A stretch of DNA of 64,000 nucleotides from positions 1,178,001 through 1,242,000 of the forward strand of contig CBDAPV010000002.1 in the NCBI GenBank assembly GCA_965198715.1. Reading direction: 5' to 3'. The notes beneath the pieces are model-generated. The model was not told where the DNA came from. It saw only the letters and a list, made by a program, of their open reading frames with translations, and did not search any database. Made by a program: the position numbers and the translations under genes. Of this stretch, positions 8,508 to 17,226 are shown piece by piece; the first letter of the stretch is position 1; each line of letters opens with the position of its first letter. The stretch comes from RH-AL1 sp965198715 (lineage in GTDB: Bacteria; Pseudomonadota; Alphaproteobacteria; Rhizobiales; Beijerinckiaceae).

Positions 8508-9023
8508 ATGAGTCTGCTCGACTTTTTGCGGGGGATCAGGAGGCCATCCTCGGACAGTACCCCGCAACCCGAACCATCGTTGCGCGATGCATTGCTCGCG
8601 CTCGGCACGGATGCCGACCCGTTCGTCGTGCGGGTCAGCCGACCCGGCGAGCCGGGCCAGCTCGTCGCGGAATGGAAGATCGTGGACGCGCGTTGGTTCG
8701 AGCTTTTCGCGCGAGCCGGCCTGCGCAAGACCTTCGCGATCTTCCTCGTCCTCGATGCGGCGCGCCACACGGTCCGCGGTCTCGATCGGAGCACCACGCT
8801 ACAGTGGCGCGCCGGCGTGCCGTCGCCGTCCGCCGACGGCGAGGTCGAATGGGGTCGGCAGATGACGGCCGAAGCCGCGATCGGCTTCGGTTTCCGCGAC
8901 GACCTCAGTTACGGTCCGGTCTATCGCTATGCCTTCCGCTCGAAAGACCTCAAGCAGCTCTTGTGGACCACCGTGCTCGACCACGGCTGGATTTGGCAGG
9001 CCGTCGGCCCTGGCGGTCTCTGA
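8508..9023 (+). CDS. Conserved-looking protein of unknown function
   Basis: This 171-residue protein begins 21 bases after der on the same strand and is preceded by a purine-rich aaggaatg. It is soluble, with a proline-containing linker at residues 10-25 followed by an alpha/beta-looking domain (PFVVRVSRPGEPGQLVAEWK, FELFARAGLRKTFAIFLVLD, WRAGVPSPSADGEVEWGRQM). No catalytic signature or signal peptide was seen and no family was recognised. Codon use matches its neighbours. Confidence 0.65.
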   Translation: MSLLDFLRGIRRPSSDSTPQPEPSLRDALLALGTDADPFVVRVSRPGEPGQLVAEWKIVDARWFELFARAGLRKTFAIFLVLDAARHTVRGLDRSTTLQWRAGVPSPSADGEVEWGRQMTAEAAIGFGFRDDLSYGPVYRYAFRSKDLKQLLWTTVLDHGWIWQAVGPGGL

Positions 9024-9029
9024 CGCCGT

Positions 9030-9254
9030 TCAATGGCCTGGATCGCGCTTCGCAGATGCCGTGCGGCCTTCGAGGATGTCGCCGATGGCTTGGCGGAACC
9101 ATGCTTCGTGCACGTCTCGGCTCGCGGAGCGGCCGGAGGACATCACGGCGCTGCGCTGAGCTGTCTGGGCAATCGAAGGAGGAGCGCAGACGAGTAGGGC
9201 GACCGGCAGGACGAGAAGCAGCGACTTGGGCACGTTAGCCTCCTGAGCGTTCAT
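9030..9254 (-). CDS. Small secreted protein of unknown function
   Basis: From ATG 9254 (MNAQEANVPKSLL) the 74-residue product has a convincing Sec signal peptide: a hydrophobic core LLLVLPVALLVCAPP and cleavage likely after SIAQ. The mature part is only about 48 residues, with VHEAWFRQAIGDILEGR predicted helical. It lies 79 bases downstream of the chemotaxis receptor on the same strand. A frame upstream to 9293 adds residues that would bury the signal peptide, so the inner start is preferred. Confidence 0.5.
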   Translation of the reverse strand: MNAQEANVPKSLLLVLPVALLVCAPPSIAQTAQRSAVMSSGRSASRDVHEAWFRQAIGDILEGRTASAKRDPGH

Positions 9255-9333
9255 CGACGCTTCAGGATGTATGCGTTCTGCGACCGTCGGCAAGCCCTAA
9301 CCGTACCGAAAGGTTCGGCTGTGCCGGTGGCCC

Positions 9334-11016
9334 CTATCCCGCGCGCACCGACGTCACGAAGCTGCGCGCCTCCTCGTGGAGCACGCTCGATTGTCGAGCG
9401 AGACTCTGCGCCGAGGAGAGCAGGCGCGTTGCGGCGGTGCCGGTGGTCACCGCTCCCTCGCTGACCTTGTCGAGTTGCGCCGAGACCTCGGCGGTGAGTC
9501 CGGCCGACGCCTGGGTCCCCAGCATCATGTCGTGAGTGGCAGTCCCTTGGCTCTCGAGAGCGTCGGTCATCTCGCGCGTGACCTGCGCCATTTCGGCGAT
9601 GGTCCGACTGATCTGGCCGATGGCGCCGCCGGCCCCGGAGGCAGCGGCGCGGATCGCCTCGATTTGCCCGCGGATCTCCACTGTCGAGTGCGCAGTCTGG
9701 TCGGCCAGCGCCTTGACCTCGTTGGCGACCACGGCGAAGCCGCGCCCGGCATCGCCGGCACGGGCGGCTTCGATCGTGGCGTTCAGAGCGAGCAGGTTGG
9801 TCTGTCGGGCGATGCCGTTGATGAGATCGACGATGCGCCCGATCTGGGTGGCGGACACTTCGAGGTTCTTTATCGAGGCGGTGGTGCGGTCGGCCTCGGC
9901 GACGGCTTGGCGCGCCACTTCGGTCGAGTAGGCCATGCGCTCGTTCAGAAGCCCGACGGCATGAGTGAGGCCTTCGGTGTCGCTGGCGATCGTCTGCATC
10001 GTCGAGGACGCCTTCTTGGTGGATCCGGCCACCGTCTTAACTTCACGCGACGTCCAATCGGCGAAACCGAGCAGCGACTCGGCCGAGTCCTGCATCTCGA
10101 TTGCGGAGGAAGAGACATCCGTGACGATGCGTCCGACCACTTCCTCGAAGCGATCCGCCATCGAGAGCATCAGGCCGGCACGTTCGCCCGCGGCGCGCTC
10201 GCGCATCTCCTGCTGCTCGCCACGCAGGCGCGCGGTATCGGCCAACGTCTTCTGGAACACGGCAAGCGCTCGGCTGATTGCGCCGATCTCCTCTCTCCAC
10301 TGCGTGTTGGGTATGGTGATCGACGTATCGCCGTCCGCGAGCTGGCGCGTGGCGCCGGTGAGCCGGCGGATCGGCCGGGCAATCAGGCGGTGCAGAGCGA
10401 ATCCGAGAACCGTGGCGAGCAGCAGTCCAACGAGCGGCTCGAGCATGCCGATGCGGTAGGCGGCCCGGAAGGCGTCCGTTCGGGTGCCGTCGCGCTGATC
10501 GAGGATCTTCTCCTCCTCCGAGGCGATGTCTCCAAGCCGCTTCAGGATCACGTTCAGCGGACCGTCGGCGCCAAACGCGGCACTGATCGAGACGGTTTTG
10601 GCATCGGCGGCCAGCCCATCGAAGATCTCGTGCTGCCAGACCTCGATCGCGCGCGACAATCCGTCGAAACGCGCCTGCTGGGCCGGGTTGGTCCTCGTCA
10701 GCGTCTTGGTGCGCGCCAACGTCGCCTTCAGCGCCTTGTCGGAGGCCCGGGCCTTGTCGAGGAAGCTGCGGTCGCCGGTAAGAAGGAAGGCGCGGACGTC
10801 GCTCTCCTGCTTGAGGATGCCGATCCAGACCGTCTTGGTCGTGCCCAGCAGTTCGTGGCTTAGGATCGCGCCGCGGTCCGATCCCTCGATGTGAAGAAGG
10901 CTCTGGAACGTGAGCCAGCCGGCACATAAACCGACCGCGTTAATCAGCCCGAAGCACGTCACCAGCTTCGTGGCGATCGTACGGTCGATCACCCACGAGA
11001 TCACTCGCTTCGACAT
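9334..11016 (-). CDS. Methyl-accepting chemotaxis protein
   Basis: This 560-residue transmembrane receptor has a first membrane helix at about residues 15-38 and a periplasmic helical sensor of roughly 140 residues resembling CHASE3 (KQESDVRAFLLTGDRSFL). The second helix is at about 185-208, a HAMP domain follows (RPIRRLTGATRQLADGD), and a long MA signalling coiled coil runs to the C-terminus. The hairpin tip that binds CheA/CheW is intact (NATIEAARAGDAGRGFAVVA). It lacks the C-terminal pentapeptide that tethers CheR/CheB in enterobacterial receptors. No che genes are nearby, so it is an orphan receptor. The ligand is unknown. Confidence 0.93.
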   Translation of the reverse strand: MSKRVISWVIDRTIATKLVTCFGLINAVGLCAGWLTFQSLLHIEGSDRGAILSHELLGTTKTVWIGILKQESDVRAFLLTGDRSFLDKARASDKALKATLARTKTLTRTNPAQQARFDGLSRAIEVWQHEIFDGLAADAKTVSISAAFGADGPLNVILKRLGDIASEEEKILDQRDGTRTDAFRAAYRIGMLEPLVGLLLATVLGFALHRLIARPIRRLTGATRQLADGDTSITIPNTQWREEIGAISRALAVFQKTLADTARLRGEQQEMRERAAGERAGLMLSMADRFEEVVGRIVTDVSSSAIEMQDSAESLLGFADWTSREVKTVAGSTKKASSTMQTIASDTEGLTHAVGLLNERMAYSTEVARQAVAEADRTTASIKNLEVSATQIGRIVDLINGIARQTNLLALNATIEAARAGDAGRGFAVVANEVKALADQTAHSTVEIRGQIEAIRAAASGAGGAIGQISRTIAEMAQVTREMTDALESQGTATHDMMLGTQASAGLTAEVSAQLDKVSEGAVTTGTAATRLLSSAQSLARQSSVLHEEARSFVTSVRAG

Positions 11017-11135
11017 TTCAAGGAGTCCGGAAGGTCATGCTTTAAGGAGAACCAATAAAGTTAACACTGTACAAGCACATGGATCGATGAGGAGTCGCTT
11101 GGTGAGTGACGTAACGTAAGCAAGGCGAAGTGACT

Positions 11136-11810
11136 TCAATCGAGAGCGTAGAACACGACGATCGACTGCTCCTTGTGCTCGCCGTAAGGTGAGACCTGAT
11201 AGTACATGACGCCCGAGCCGTCCGCTGCGCGCTTGCCGAAGGCGATCTTCGCCGAAGGTTTAGCGTCGGTGTCGGCGACCTCGGCCCATTCGACGCCGTC
11301 CCACACTCCGATCGGTGCGGCTTCGTCCTTTTGGTGAATCGCGTTGACGATCGAAAGCGTGCCGACGGGCGTCACCGCGCTCTTCTCGTCGGGCGGAAAG
11401 TGGACGTCCTTGAGCATCGCGGCAGCTTCGTCTTGGGGGACGAAGCTCACGGACCCATCGGCCGCACGCTTCACCTCCACCTTGACCGTCTCGCCAGCTT
11501 TGGCTGCGGATTTCATGTGGAGCAGTTGCTGGTACTGCGCCTCGGTGACTCCCATGTGCCGATCGTAGGGCAGGGGCTGCCCCGGCTTGTTCGACGTCAC
11601 CGCCTTCTTGAACCAGTCCATGTTGTCCTGGACGGCATGGCGGAACTGCCGCGAGATCGCCTGGTCTTCCGGCGCGATCGAAAAGGTCACGACGTGCCCG
11701 CTGATGGTGCCGCTCTTGGGCAGGTAAGCGTCAAGCGGACCGGCGGCTTGGGCTGCGAGCGGCAGCGTCAGTGCGGCGCCGGCAAGGAGGCTGGCGAGGA
11801 TACGGGACAT
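11136..11810 (-). CDS. Periplasmic protein of unknown function
   Basis: From ATG 11810 (MSRILASLLAGAALTLPLAA) the product is 224 residues with a clear signal peptide, probably cleaved at AAQA-AG near residue 22. The mature region (FSIAPEDQAISRQFRHAVQDN, QPLPYDRHMGVTEAQYQQLL, VWDGVEWAEVADT) shows no cysteine pairs or enzyme motifs that I recognise. It lies upstream of the chemotaxis receptor on the same strand with a 119-base gap, so it is likely an independent unit. Confidence 0.65.
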   Translation of the reverse strand: MSRILASLLAGAALTLPLAAQAAGPLDAYLPKSGTISGHVVTFSIAPEDQAISRQFRHAVQDNMDWFKKAVTSNKPGQPLPYDRHMGVTEAQYQQLLHMKSAAKAGETVKVEVKRAADGSVSFVPQDEAAAMLKDVHFPPDEKSAVTPVGTLSIVNAIHQKDEAAPIGVWDGVEWAEVADTDAKPSAKIAFGKRAADGSGVMYYQVSPYGEHKEQSIVVFYALD

Positions 11811-11993
11811 GAGTAAGCTCCTGGCGCGCACGATCATGACGGTGGCACAATGGGTGGGCGTGGTGGCACGGATGCGTTGGCGCTCGCAAGGCGTGGACGG
11901 CCCCCCGTTGGACCCCCTCGCGGCCTTGTGCCGCCGCTCGCGAAGGCGCACTTAGGATCTGGCGCACCGCCGCGCGGCCGAGGAGACCCACCT

Positions 11994-12572
11994 ATGAGAG
12001 CCCTCATCGTCGTCGACATGCTCAACGATTTCGTGACCGGCGCCCTCGCCAACGAAGCGCGTGCGATGGCCGTCGTCCCTTCGATCCGCCGCTTGCTCGA
12101 CCACGCTCGCGCCAACGAAGATTGGGTCGTCGTCTACGCCAACGACGCGCACCGCGCCGACGACCGCGAGGTCGGTATCTGGGGCCGCCACGCCATGGCC
12201 GGAACGCACGGCGCCGCCGTCATCGACCAGCTCGCGCCCATCGGCATCGAGCGGGAGATCGTGATGCCCAAGCGCTTTTACGGCGCCTTCGACGGCACGG
12301 ATCTCGAGGACACGCTGTTCGACTTCGAGGTCGAGGACGTGGTGCTCGCCGGCCAGCACACGCACTGCTGCATCCGCCACACCGCCTACGGCGCCTTCAT
12401 GGCCGGCTACGATATCCTCGTGCCGACCGACGCGGTCTGCGCCGTCGACGGCGTCGACCACGAGGCGGCGATCGGCTACCTGAAGGACAGCTATGGCGCG
12501 ACGCTCACCACATCGACCGCGCTGATCGGCCGGCCTGTCCTGAGGACCGCCTCGTTCAACCCGAGGATGTGA
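11994..12572 (+). CDS. Isochorismatase-family cysteine hydrolase (nicotinamidase-like)
   Basis: Start ATG 11994 is set by a good aggaga ribosome binding site 8 bases upstream and gives 192 residues. The catalytic triad of the family is visible: Asp8 (LIVVDMLNDF), Lys93 (VMPKRFYGAF) and Cys126 (THCCIRHTA). The cis-peptide strand VVLAGQHTHCC fits. The family includes nicotinamidases, ureidoacrylate amidases and carbamoyl hydrolases. The metal-binding residues of true nicotinamidases are not obvious, so the substrate is left open. Confidence 0.9.
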   Translation: MRALIVVDMLNDFVTGALANEARAMAVVPSIRRLLDHARANEDWVVVYANDAHRADDREVGIWGRHAMAGTHGAAVIDQLAPIGIEREIVMPKRFYGAFDGTDLEDTLFDFEVEDVVLAGQHTHCCIRHTAYGAFMAGYDILVPTDAVCAVDGVDHEAAIGYLKDSYGATLTTSTALIGRPVLRTASFNPRM

Positions 12573-12649
12573 CGCTTGTAGGGCGGCGGCGGCGGGCCAT
12601 ATCTTTGGCGACCGGCGGCGAGCGCCGGTCTTCCGCCGGGTATGTGCCC

Positions 12650-13108
12650 ATGACCGCCTCCTCAGACCGCAGCGTTTCCTTCTTCGCCGGCCCCGATCTT
12701 CCGGCAGCAGCCTATGCCGGTGTACGCTCCCGCAGGATGGCGGCGTTCGCCTTCGATTTCGTGCTGGTCTCCTTTGCAGCAGGCTTGCTGTCTGTAATTC
12801 TCTTCGTCGTTAGTTTCGGACTGTCGTTCGTTCTGCTGCCGTCGCTCTGGCCATTCGTCGCCTTCTTCTACAACGGCGTTTCCTTTTCCGGCCGGCACAT
12901 GGCGACGCCGGGCATGCGTCTGTTCGACCTGCAGGCCCGCGCCGTCGACGGCGCCCCGCCAAGCTTCCTCGCCGCCGCGCTTCACGGCGTGTTGCTCTAC
13001 CTCTCCTGGCTGTTCCCGCCGGTTTTCCTCGCCTCACTCGTTATGGCGGACAAGCGCTGCCTTCACGATATGGCCGCCGGCCTGGTGGTCGTTCGCCGAT
13101 CGGATTGA
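12650..13108 (+). CDS. RDD-family membrane protein
   Basis: Started at ATG 12650 (MTASSDRSVSFFAGP), the 152-residue protein has the RDD layout: R-R-x-A-A-F-x-F-D (RRMAAFAFDFVLVS), two hydrophobic segments, a GRHMATPGMRLFDLQ motif, a third segment, and KRCLHDMAAGLVVV with the conserved H-D near the end. RDD proteins are small membrane proteins, some linked to ion or osmotic tolerance. Its stop codon overlaps the next ATG at 13108 (TGATG), which suggests coupling to the frame-broken membrane gene that follows. Confidence 0.88.
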   Translation: MTASSDRSVSFFAGPDLPAAAYAGVRSRRMAAFAFDFVLVSFAAGLLSVILFVVSFGLSFVLLPSLWPFVAFFYNGVSFSGRHMATPGMRLFDLQARAVDGAPPSFLAAALHGVLLYLSWLFPPVFLASLVMADKRCLHDMAAGLVVVRRSD

Positions 13109-13431
13109 TGAATTTAGTGGGAGGCTTGCGCCGGTCGATCACGAGCGTCGGCGGGCTCTCGCTCGCACTGCTCGATCTCGTCATCGGCACGGTTCGGAAG
13201 GTGGCGGCTTCTGCGCCCTCCTGACGCTCGGCCGGCTCTATTTTCGCGAACTCGCGCTTGGGCAAAGCCTGTCGCAGATCTTCCCCGGCGCGCCAGATCC
13301 CGATCTTCGGCAGACCTTGTGGATCGCGCTGCTGCTGATCCTCGCGCAGGGTTGGAAAATTCAGACCAATCATATCGCGGCGCATTTCGAGAAGGTCGCG
13401 AGGCGGCTGCCGAACCGATCACCGGCTCCTC
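13108..13431 (+). pseudogene. Frame-broken small membrane protein, copy 1 of a tandem pair
   Basis: ATG 13108 overlaps the RDD stop and opens MNLVGGLRRSITSVGG and a hydrophobic segment, but the frame stops at 13222. The adjoining frame continues with CALLTLGRLYFRELALG and LWIALLLILAQGWKI. Inserting one base near 13208 restores a continuous product whose sequence (KVAAFCALLTLG) lines up with copy 2 (RLGAFAVLVTTL) at equal spacing. This supports a real ancestral reading frame with a lost base. After about 13431 this frame turns into Arg/Thr-rich sequence typical of a wrong frame. No known family was recognised. Confidence 0.6.
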
Positions 13432-13482
13432 GAACCCGACCTGTGGCGGCCTCGACCGCGCGCCCGGATCGTTGGTCCCATC

Positions 13483-13770
13483 ATGATCGTCGAGCCGGTC
13501 ATCGTGCGGCTCGGACGCTTCATGGATCTCTGCGTCGCCGTCGCCAACAGACTCGGCGCCTTCGCGGTGCTGGTGACCACACTAATTAATGCTTGGCGGC
13601 TCATGCTGGGCGGCGAGACCGTGCGCGAGCTTGATCCCGCTGCCGCCGATCCGCACGTCGACTTCCTCGCCGATCTCTGCGTCTACGTTGTCGTGCTGGC
13701 CTGGTGGGCGACGCCGTTCGAGCAGATCGCCTTCTTCTGGCGGCGTCTTCGCGAGCCTCGAGCGGCCTGA
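13483..13770 (+). CDS. Small membrane protein, copy 2 of a tandem pair
   Basis: The 95-residue product from ATG 13483 (MIVEPVIVRLGRFMDLCV) has two hydrophobic stretches, one around AVLVTTLINAWRLMLGG and one around FLADLCVYVVVLAWWATP, with a DPAAADPH linker. Copy 1 has the same pattern (FPGAPDPD linker, then a second helix ending in AQGW). The frame is open upstream to about 13420 (HRLLEPDLWRPRPRAR), so the ATG may be internal to a longer product that also spans copy 1. Function unknown. Confidence 0.5.
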   Translation: MIVEPVIVRLGRFMDLCVAVANRLGAFAVLVTTLINAWRLMLGGETVRELDPAAADPHVDFLADLCVYVVVLAWWATPFEQIAFFWRRLREPRAA

Positions 13771-13828
13771 CCGGTAGCGGCCCCGCGCGCCTTCGGTTAC
13801 GAAGCGCCACCCGCCTGACGAGACCGTG

Positions 13829-15151
13829 ATGCGCCTTTCCAAGTTCTTCATGCCGATCCTTCGCGACAATCCGAAGGAAGCGGAGATCCTGTCGCATCGC
13901 CTGATGCTGCGTGCCGGCATGGTCCGTCAGGAGGCGGCCGGCATCTATTCCTGGCTGCCGCTCGGCTTCCGAGTTCTGAAGAAGATCGAGCAGATCGTGC
14001 GCGAGGAGCTCGACCGCGCCGGCTGCGTCGAGATGTTGATGCCGACCCTGCAGCTCGCCGATCTGTGGCGCGAGTCCGGCCGCTACGACGCCTACGGCCC
14101 GGAGATGCTGCGCATCCAGGACCGCAACAAGCGCGAGATGCTATACGGCCCAACCAACGAGGAGATGATCACCGCCATCTTCAGGTCGGGCGTGAAGTCC
14201 TACCGCGAGCTGCCTAAGAACCTCTACCATTTCCAGTGGAAGTTCCGCGACGAGCAGCGCCCGCGTTTCGGCGTCATGCGCGGCCGCGAGTTCCTGATGA
14301 AGGACGCCTACTCCTTCGACGTCGACGAGGCGGCGGCACGGCGCTCCTACCAGAAGTATTTCGTGGCCTACCTCCGCATCTTCGCCCGCATGGGGCTCAC
14401 CGGCATCCCGATGCGCGCCGAGACCGGGCCCATCGGTGGCGATCTCTCCCACGAGTTCATCGTGCTCGCCGAAACTGGCGAATCCGGCGTGTTCGTCAAC
14501 AAGGACGTGCTGTCGTTGCCGATCCCTCCGGCCGACATCGACTACGACGGCGACCTCACGCCTATCGTCGAGCAGTGGACGAGCCTCTACGCCGCCACCG
14601 AGGATGTCCACGATCAGGCCCGCTTCGAGGCCGAGACGCCCGAGGACAAGCGCATCGCCACCCGCGGCATCGAGGTCGGGCAGGTGTTTTTCTTCGGCGA
14701 CAAGTACACGAAGCCGATGAAGGCCATGATCACCGGCCCCGACGGCACCGATCGCCCGGCGCAATGCGGCTCCTACGGCGTCGGCGTGTCCCGGCTCGTC
14801 GGCGCCATCATCGAGGCCTCGCATGACGACGCGGGCATTGTCTGGCCCGAGGCGGTGGCGCCGTTCGCGGTGGGGCTGGCCAACCTCAAGGTCGGCAACG
14901 CCGCCACCGATGCGGCTTGCGCCGAGATCTACGCCGCGCTGACCAAGGCCGGTGTCGACGTGCTCTACGACGACACCGATGCGCGGCCCGGCGAGAAATT
15001 CGCGAGGCTCGATCTCATCGGCCTACCGCATCAGGTGATCGTCGGTCCGAAGAGCCTCGCCGAGGGTAATGTCGAGGTGAAGACCCGCAGGACAGGATTG
15101 CGCGAAATACTGCCGCTCGCGGCGGCACTGGCGCGATTCGCGCAGGATTAG
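13829..15151 (+). CDS. proS: Prolyl-tRNA synthetase, short alphaproteobacterial form
   Basis: From ATG 13829 (MRLSKFFMPILRDNPKEAEI) the enzyme is 440 residues; a GTG lies three bases upstream. Class II motifs are present: motif 1 with MLMPTLQLADLWRESGRYD, motif 2 with YHFQWKFRDEQRPRFGVMRGREF, motif 3 with GSYGVGVSRLVGAIIEA, then an anticodon-binding domain (DDTDARPGEKFARLDLIGLP). It lacks the roughly 180-residue editing insertion found in E. coli ProRS, which is normal for alphaproteobacteria. These organisms often use a separate YbaK/ProXp protein to edit Ala-tRNA(Pro). Confidence 0.98.
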   Translation: MRLSKFFMPILRDNPKEAEILSHRLMLRAGMVRQEAAGIYSWLPLGFRVLKKIEQIVREELDRAGCVEMLMPTLQLADLWRESGRYDAYGPEMLRIQDRNKREMLYGPTNEEMITAIFRSGVKSYRELPKNLYHFQWKFRDEQRPRFGVMRGREFLMKDAYSFDVDEAAARRSYQKYFVAYLRIFARMGLTGIPMRAETGPIGGDLSHEFIVLAETGESGVFVNKDVLSLPIPPADIDYDGDLTPIVEQWTSLYAATEDVHDQARFEAETPEDKRIATRGIEVGQVFFFGDKYTKPMKAMITGPDGTDRPAQCGSYGVGVSRLVGAIIEASHDDAGIVWPEAVAPFAVGLANLKVGNAATDAACAEIYAALTKAGVDVLYDDTDARPGEKFARLDLIGLPHQVIVGPKSLAEGNVEVKTRRTGLREILPLAAALARFAQD

Positions 15152-15266
15152 AGCTGCTCAACTAGCGCGCGTTACGTTTGTCGGCATCCCTGACCCTCTG
15201 ACCTTCGGCCTCTAGCGGCAGCCGCCAATCCTAGTACCTTCGTGGTTTGCCAAACCGGAGGTCGTC

Positions 15267-15869
15267 ATGAAGGTCGTACACCCTCTCAAGCGTCTGGCGG
15301 CAATCGTGCTGCTCGCGAGCGCCACCGGAGGCGCCGCCAGCGCCATGACCTTCCAGCCGACCTACGTGGACGGTCGGCCGGCCATCGTCGCCATCGGTCA
15401 GATCACGCTCGACACGCCGAGCGAGTTCGCGGCCGTGCCCGCGGCACTGGGCACCCAGGTCTATCTCGATTCACCCGGCGGGAACGTGGGCGCCGCGGTG
15501 TCACTCGGCGCGCTGTTCCGCAGCCGCGGCGTCACGGCTGTGGTCGCTGGCGTGACCGAAGGTGGCGTGGCTGTTCCCGGCGCCTGCTATTCCGCCTGCG
15601 TCTACGCGCTCGTCGGTGCCAGCCACCGCGTCGTGCCGGGGCGCAGCCGCGTCGGCATCCACCGTATGCAGGCCGCCACGGCGGATCTCACCGGCTCCTA
15701 CGAGCGCGCCGAGCACCGCGCGGCCGCCTCGACGCTTATGGGCTACACCGCCCGCATGGGGGTCGATCCCTCGATGATCGCCTCGGCCGAGCGCACGCCG
15801 TCCGCCAGCATCCACGTGCTGACCTCGCGCGAACTCCGCCGCTGGGGTGTCGCCAATAGCCGCTACTAG
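15267..15869 (+). CDS. Secreted ClpP/crotonase-fold protein, putative periplasmic serine protease
   Basis: The 200-residue protein has a signal peptide (LAAIVLLASATGGAASA, cleaved near residue 26). A ClpP-like core follows: VYLDSPGGNVGAAVSLG is the oxyanion-loop segment, GACYSACVYALVGASHRVV carries the candidate nucleophile serine, and RVGIHRM carries a candidate histidine. This matches the periplasmic ClpP-fold proteins grouped as COG3904. The two cysteines flanking the serine could form a disulphide. A strong ggaggtcgtc ribosome binding site precedes ATG 15267. The last 4 bases overlap the convergent pssA. Proteolytic activity is inferred only. Confidence 0.75.
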   Translation: MKVVHPLKRLAAIVLLASATGGAASAMTFQPTYVDGRPAIVAIGQITLDTPSEFAAVPAALGTQVYLDSPGGNVGAAVSLGALFRSRGVTAVVAGVTEGGVAVPGACYSACVYALVGASHRVVPGRSRVGIHRMQAATADLTGSYERAEHRAAASTLMGYTARMGVDPSMIASAERTPSASIHVLTSRELRRWGVANSRY

Positions 15870-16732
15870 GCGGGATCGCTCGCGGGGCGGGTCGCCGCCG
15901 CCCGCTCGTAGTGCCGCCAGCGCCGCAAGGCAAAGGGTACGGTGGCGAGATAGGCGATGGACAGAACGATCATCATCTCCATCGGGAACGTCGCGAGCAG
16001 GAGGAGCGTCGCGGCGACGCCGAACAGGATGGCCATGAACCATTCGCGCGGGATGCGGCCGATCTTCTTGCCCGAGAAGAAGGGGATGCGGCTCGCCATC
16101 AGGAAGGCGACCAGGATCACGAAGCCGATGTCGAGGCCTACCGGCAGGCGTGTCCCGGGCGAGACGAAGGACGAGAGCTGCACGTAGAGCGGCAGCAGGC
16201 CGACGATGGCGCCGGCGGGCGCCGGCATGCCGGTAAAGAAATTGCCGTGCCAGGCCGGGCGATCGGGATCCTCCAGCATCGTGTTGAAGCGGGCGAGGCG
16301 CAGCGCCGCCGCGATGACGAAGACCAGCGCGGCGAACCAGCCTAGGCTGGGGATGCGCTGCAGCGAAGAGAAGTAGAGGATCAGGGCAGGCGCCACGCCG
16401 AAGTCGACGAAGTCAGCGAGCGAATCGAGCTCCGCCCCGAAGCGGCTGGTTCCCCGCAGCGCGCGGGCGAGGCGCCCGTCGAGGCCGTCGAGCACCGCCG
16501 CGACAATCACCGCCAGCACTGCGATCTCGAACTTGCCCTCGATAGCGAAGCGGATCGAGGTGAGGCCCACGCTCAACGCGGCAAGCGTGACGAGGTTGGG
16601 CAGAACCACGCGGATTGGAACCGCGCGGAAGCGACGCCTTCGACGCAGCGGCAAGAGAGGTTCGCCCAGCGCATCATAGCCGCCGCCCGCATCTTCGACG
16701 CGCTCGGTAGTGTGAAGACGCAGTCTCGTCAT
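15866..16732 (-). CDS. pssA: CDP-diacylglycerol--serine O-phosphatidyltransferase
   Basis: The 288-residue inner-membrane enzyme carries the complete CDP-alcohol phosphotransferase signature D-G-x2-A-R-x8-G-x3-D-x3-D in LDGLDGRLARALRG and SRFGAELDSLADFVDFG. About seven further hydrophobic segments follow. It makes phosphatidylserine, the precursor of phosphatidylethanolamine. The usual partner psd (decarboxylase) is often adjacent in Hyphomicrobiales, but it is not next to this gene: the upstream neighbour is rpsT on the other strand. The basic N-terminal 40 residues are cytoplasmic. Confidence 0.93.
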   Translation of the reverse strand: MTRLRLHTTERVEDAGGGYDALGEPLLPLRRRRRFRAVPIRVVLPNLVTLAALSVGLTSIRFAIEGKFEIAVLAVIVAAVLDGLDGRLARALRGTSRFGAELDSLADFVDFGVAPALILYFSSLQRIPSLGWFAALVFVIAAALRLARFNTMLEDPDRPAWHGNFFTGMPAPAGAIVGLLPLYVQLSSFVSPGTRLPVGLDIGFVILVAFLMASRIPFFSGKKIGRIPREWFMAILFGVAATLLLLATFPMEMMIVLSIAYLATVPFALRRWRHYERAAATRPASDPA

Positions 16733-16908
16733 GGCACCGAACCATAGGGAGGTGGCTTCGGTCCGGCAAGACGCTCTGGACGCTGGCGCGTGCTCAAATC
16801 GGTTGACGAGCCGCGCCGCGCCTTCTTATACATCTTCCGACGTGCCGGTCCTCCGGCCTACAGGCGTTGCGTTTGATCGTATGCGCCCTTCTCCAATCGT
16901 GGACCATC

Positions 16909-17175
16909 ATGGCGAATACCTCGTCGGCTAAGAAGGCCGTCCGTCAGATCGCGCGGCGTACCGCGGTCAACAAGTCGCGTCGCTCGCAGATGCGGACCTA
17001 CCTGCGCAAGGTCGAGGAAGCGATCGCCACCGGCGATGCCTCTGCCGCGACGGCAGCCTTCGCCACGGCGGCACCCTTGTTGATGCGGGCGGCGCAGAAG
17101 GGCATCGTTCACAAGAACACCGCCTCGCGGAAGGTGTCGCGTTTGTCGAAGCGGGTTCGGGCCCTGGCTGGCTAG
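16909..17175 (+). CDS. rpsT: 30S ribosomal protein S20
   Basis: ATG 16909 opens MANTSSAKKAVRQIARRTAV, the standard S20 N-terminus, giving 88 residues; an upstream in-frame start at 16867 is not supported by the family. S20 is an all-helical primary 16S rRNA-binding protein, and HKNTASRKVSRLSKRV is its conserved C-terminal helix. rpsT just upstream of dnaA is a typical Hyphomicrobiales arrangement. A strong terminator follows. Confidence 0.98.
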   Translation: MANTSSAKKAVRQIARRTAVNKSRRSQMRTYLRKVEEAIATGDASAATAAFATAAPLLMRAAQKGIVHKNTASRKVSRLSKRVRALAG

Positions 17176-17201
17176 GTGTTCGCATTGAGGCACGATTGAG
17201 G

Positions 17202-17226
17202 AGCCCGGCATCAGCCGGGCTTTTTT
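17202..17226 (+). terminator. Rho-independent terminator after rpsT
   Basis: An 8-bp stem AGCCCGGC / GCCGGGCT with an ATCA loop is directly followed by a run of T (17221-17226). It sits 26 bases past the rpsT stop and separates rpsT from dnaA. Confidence 0.93.
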
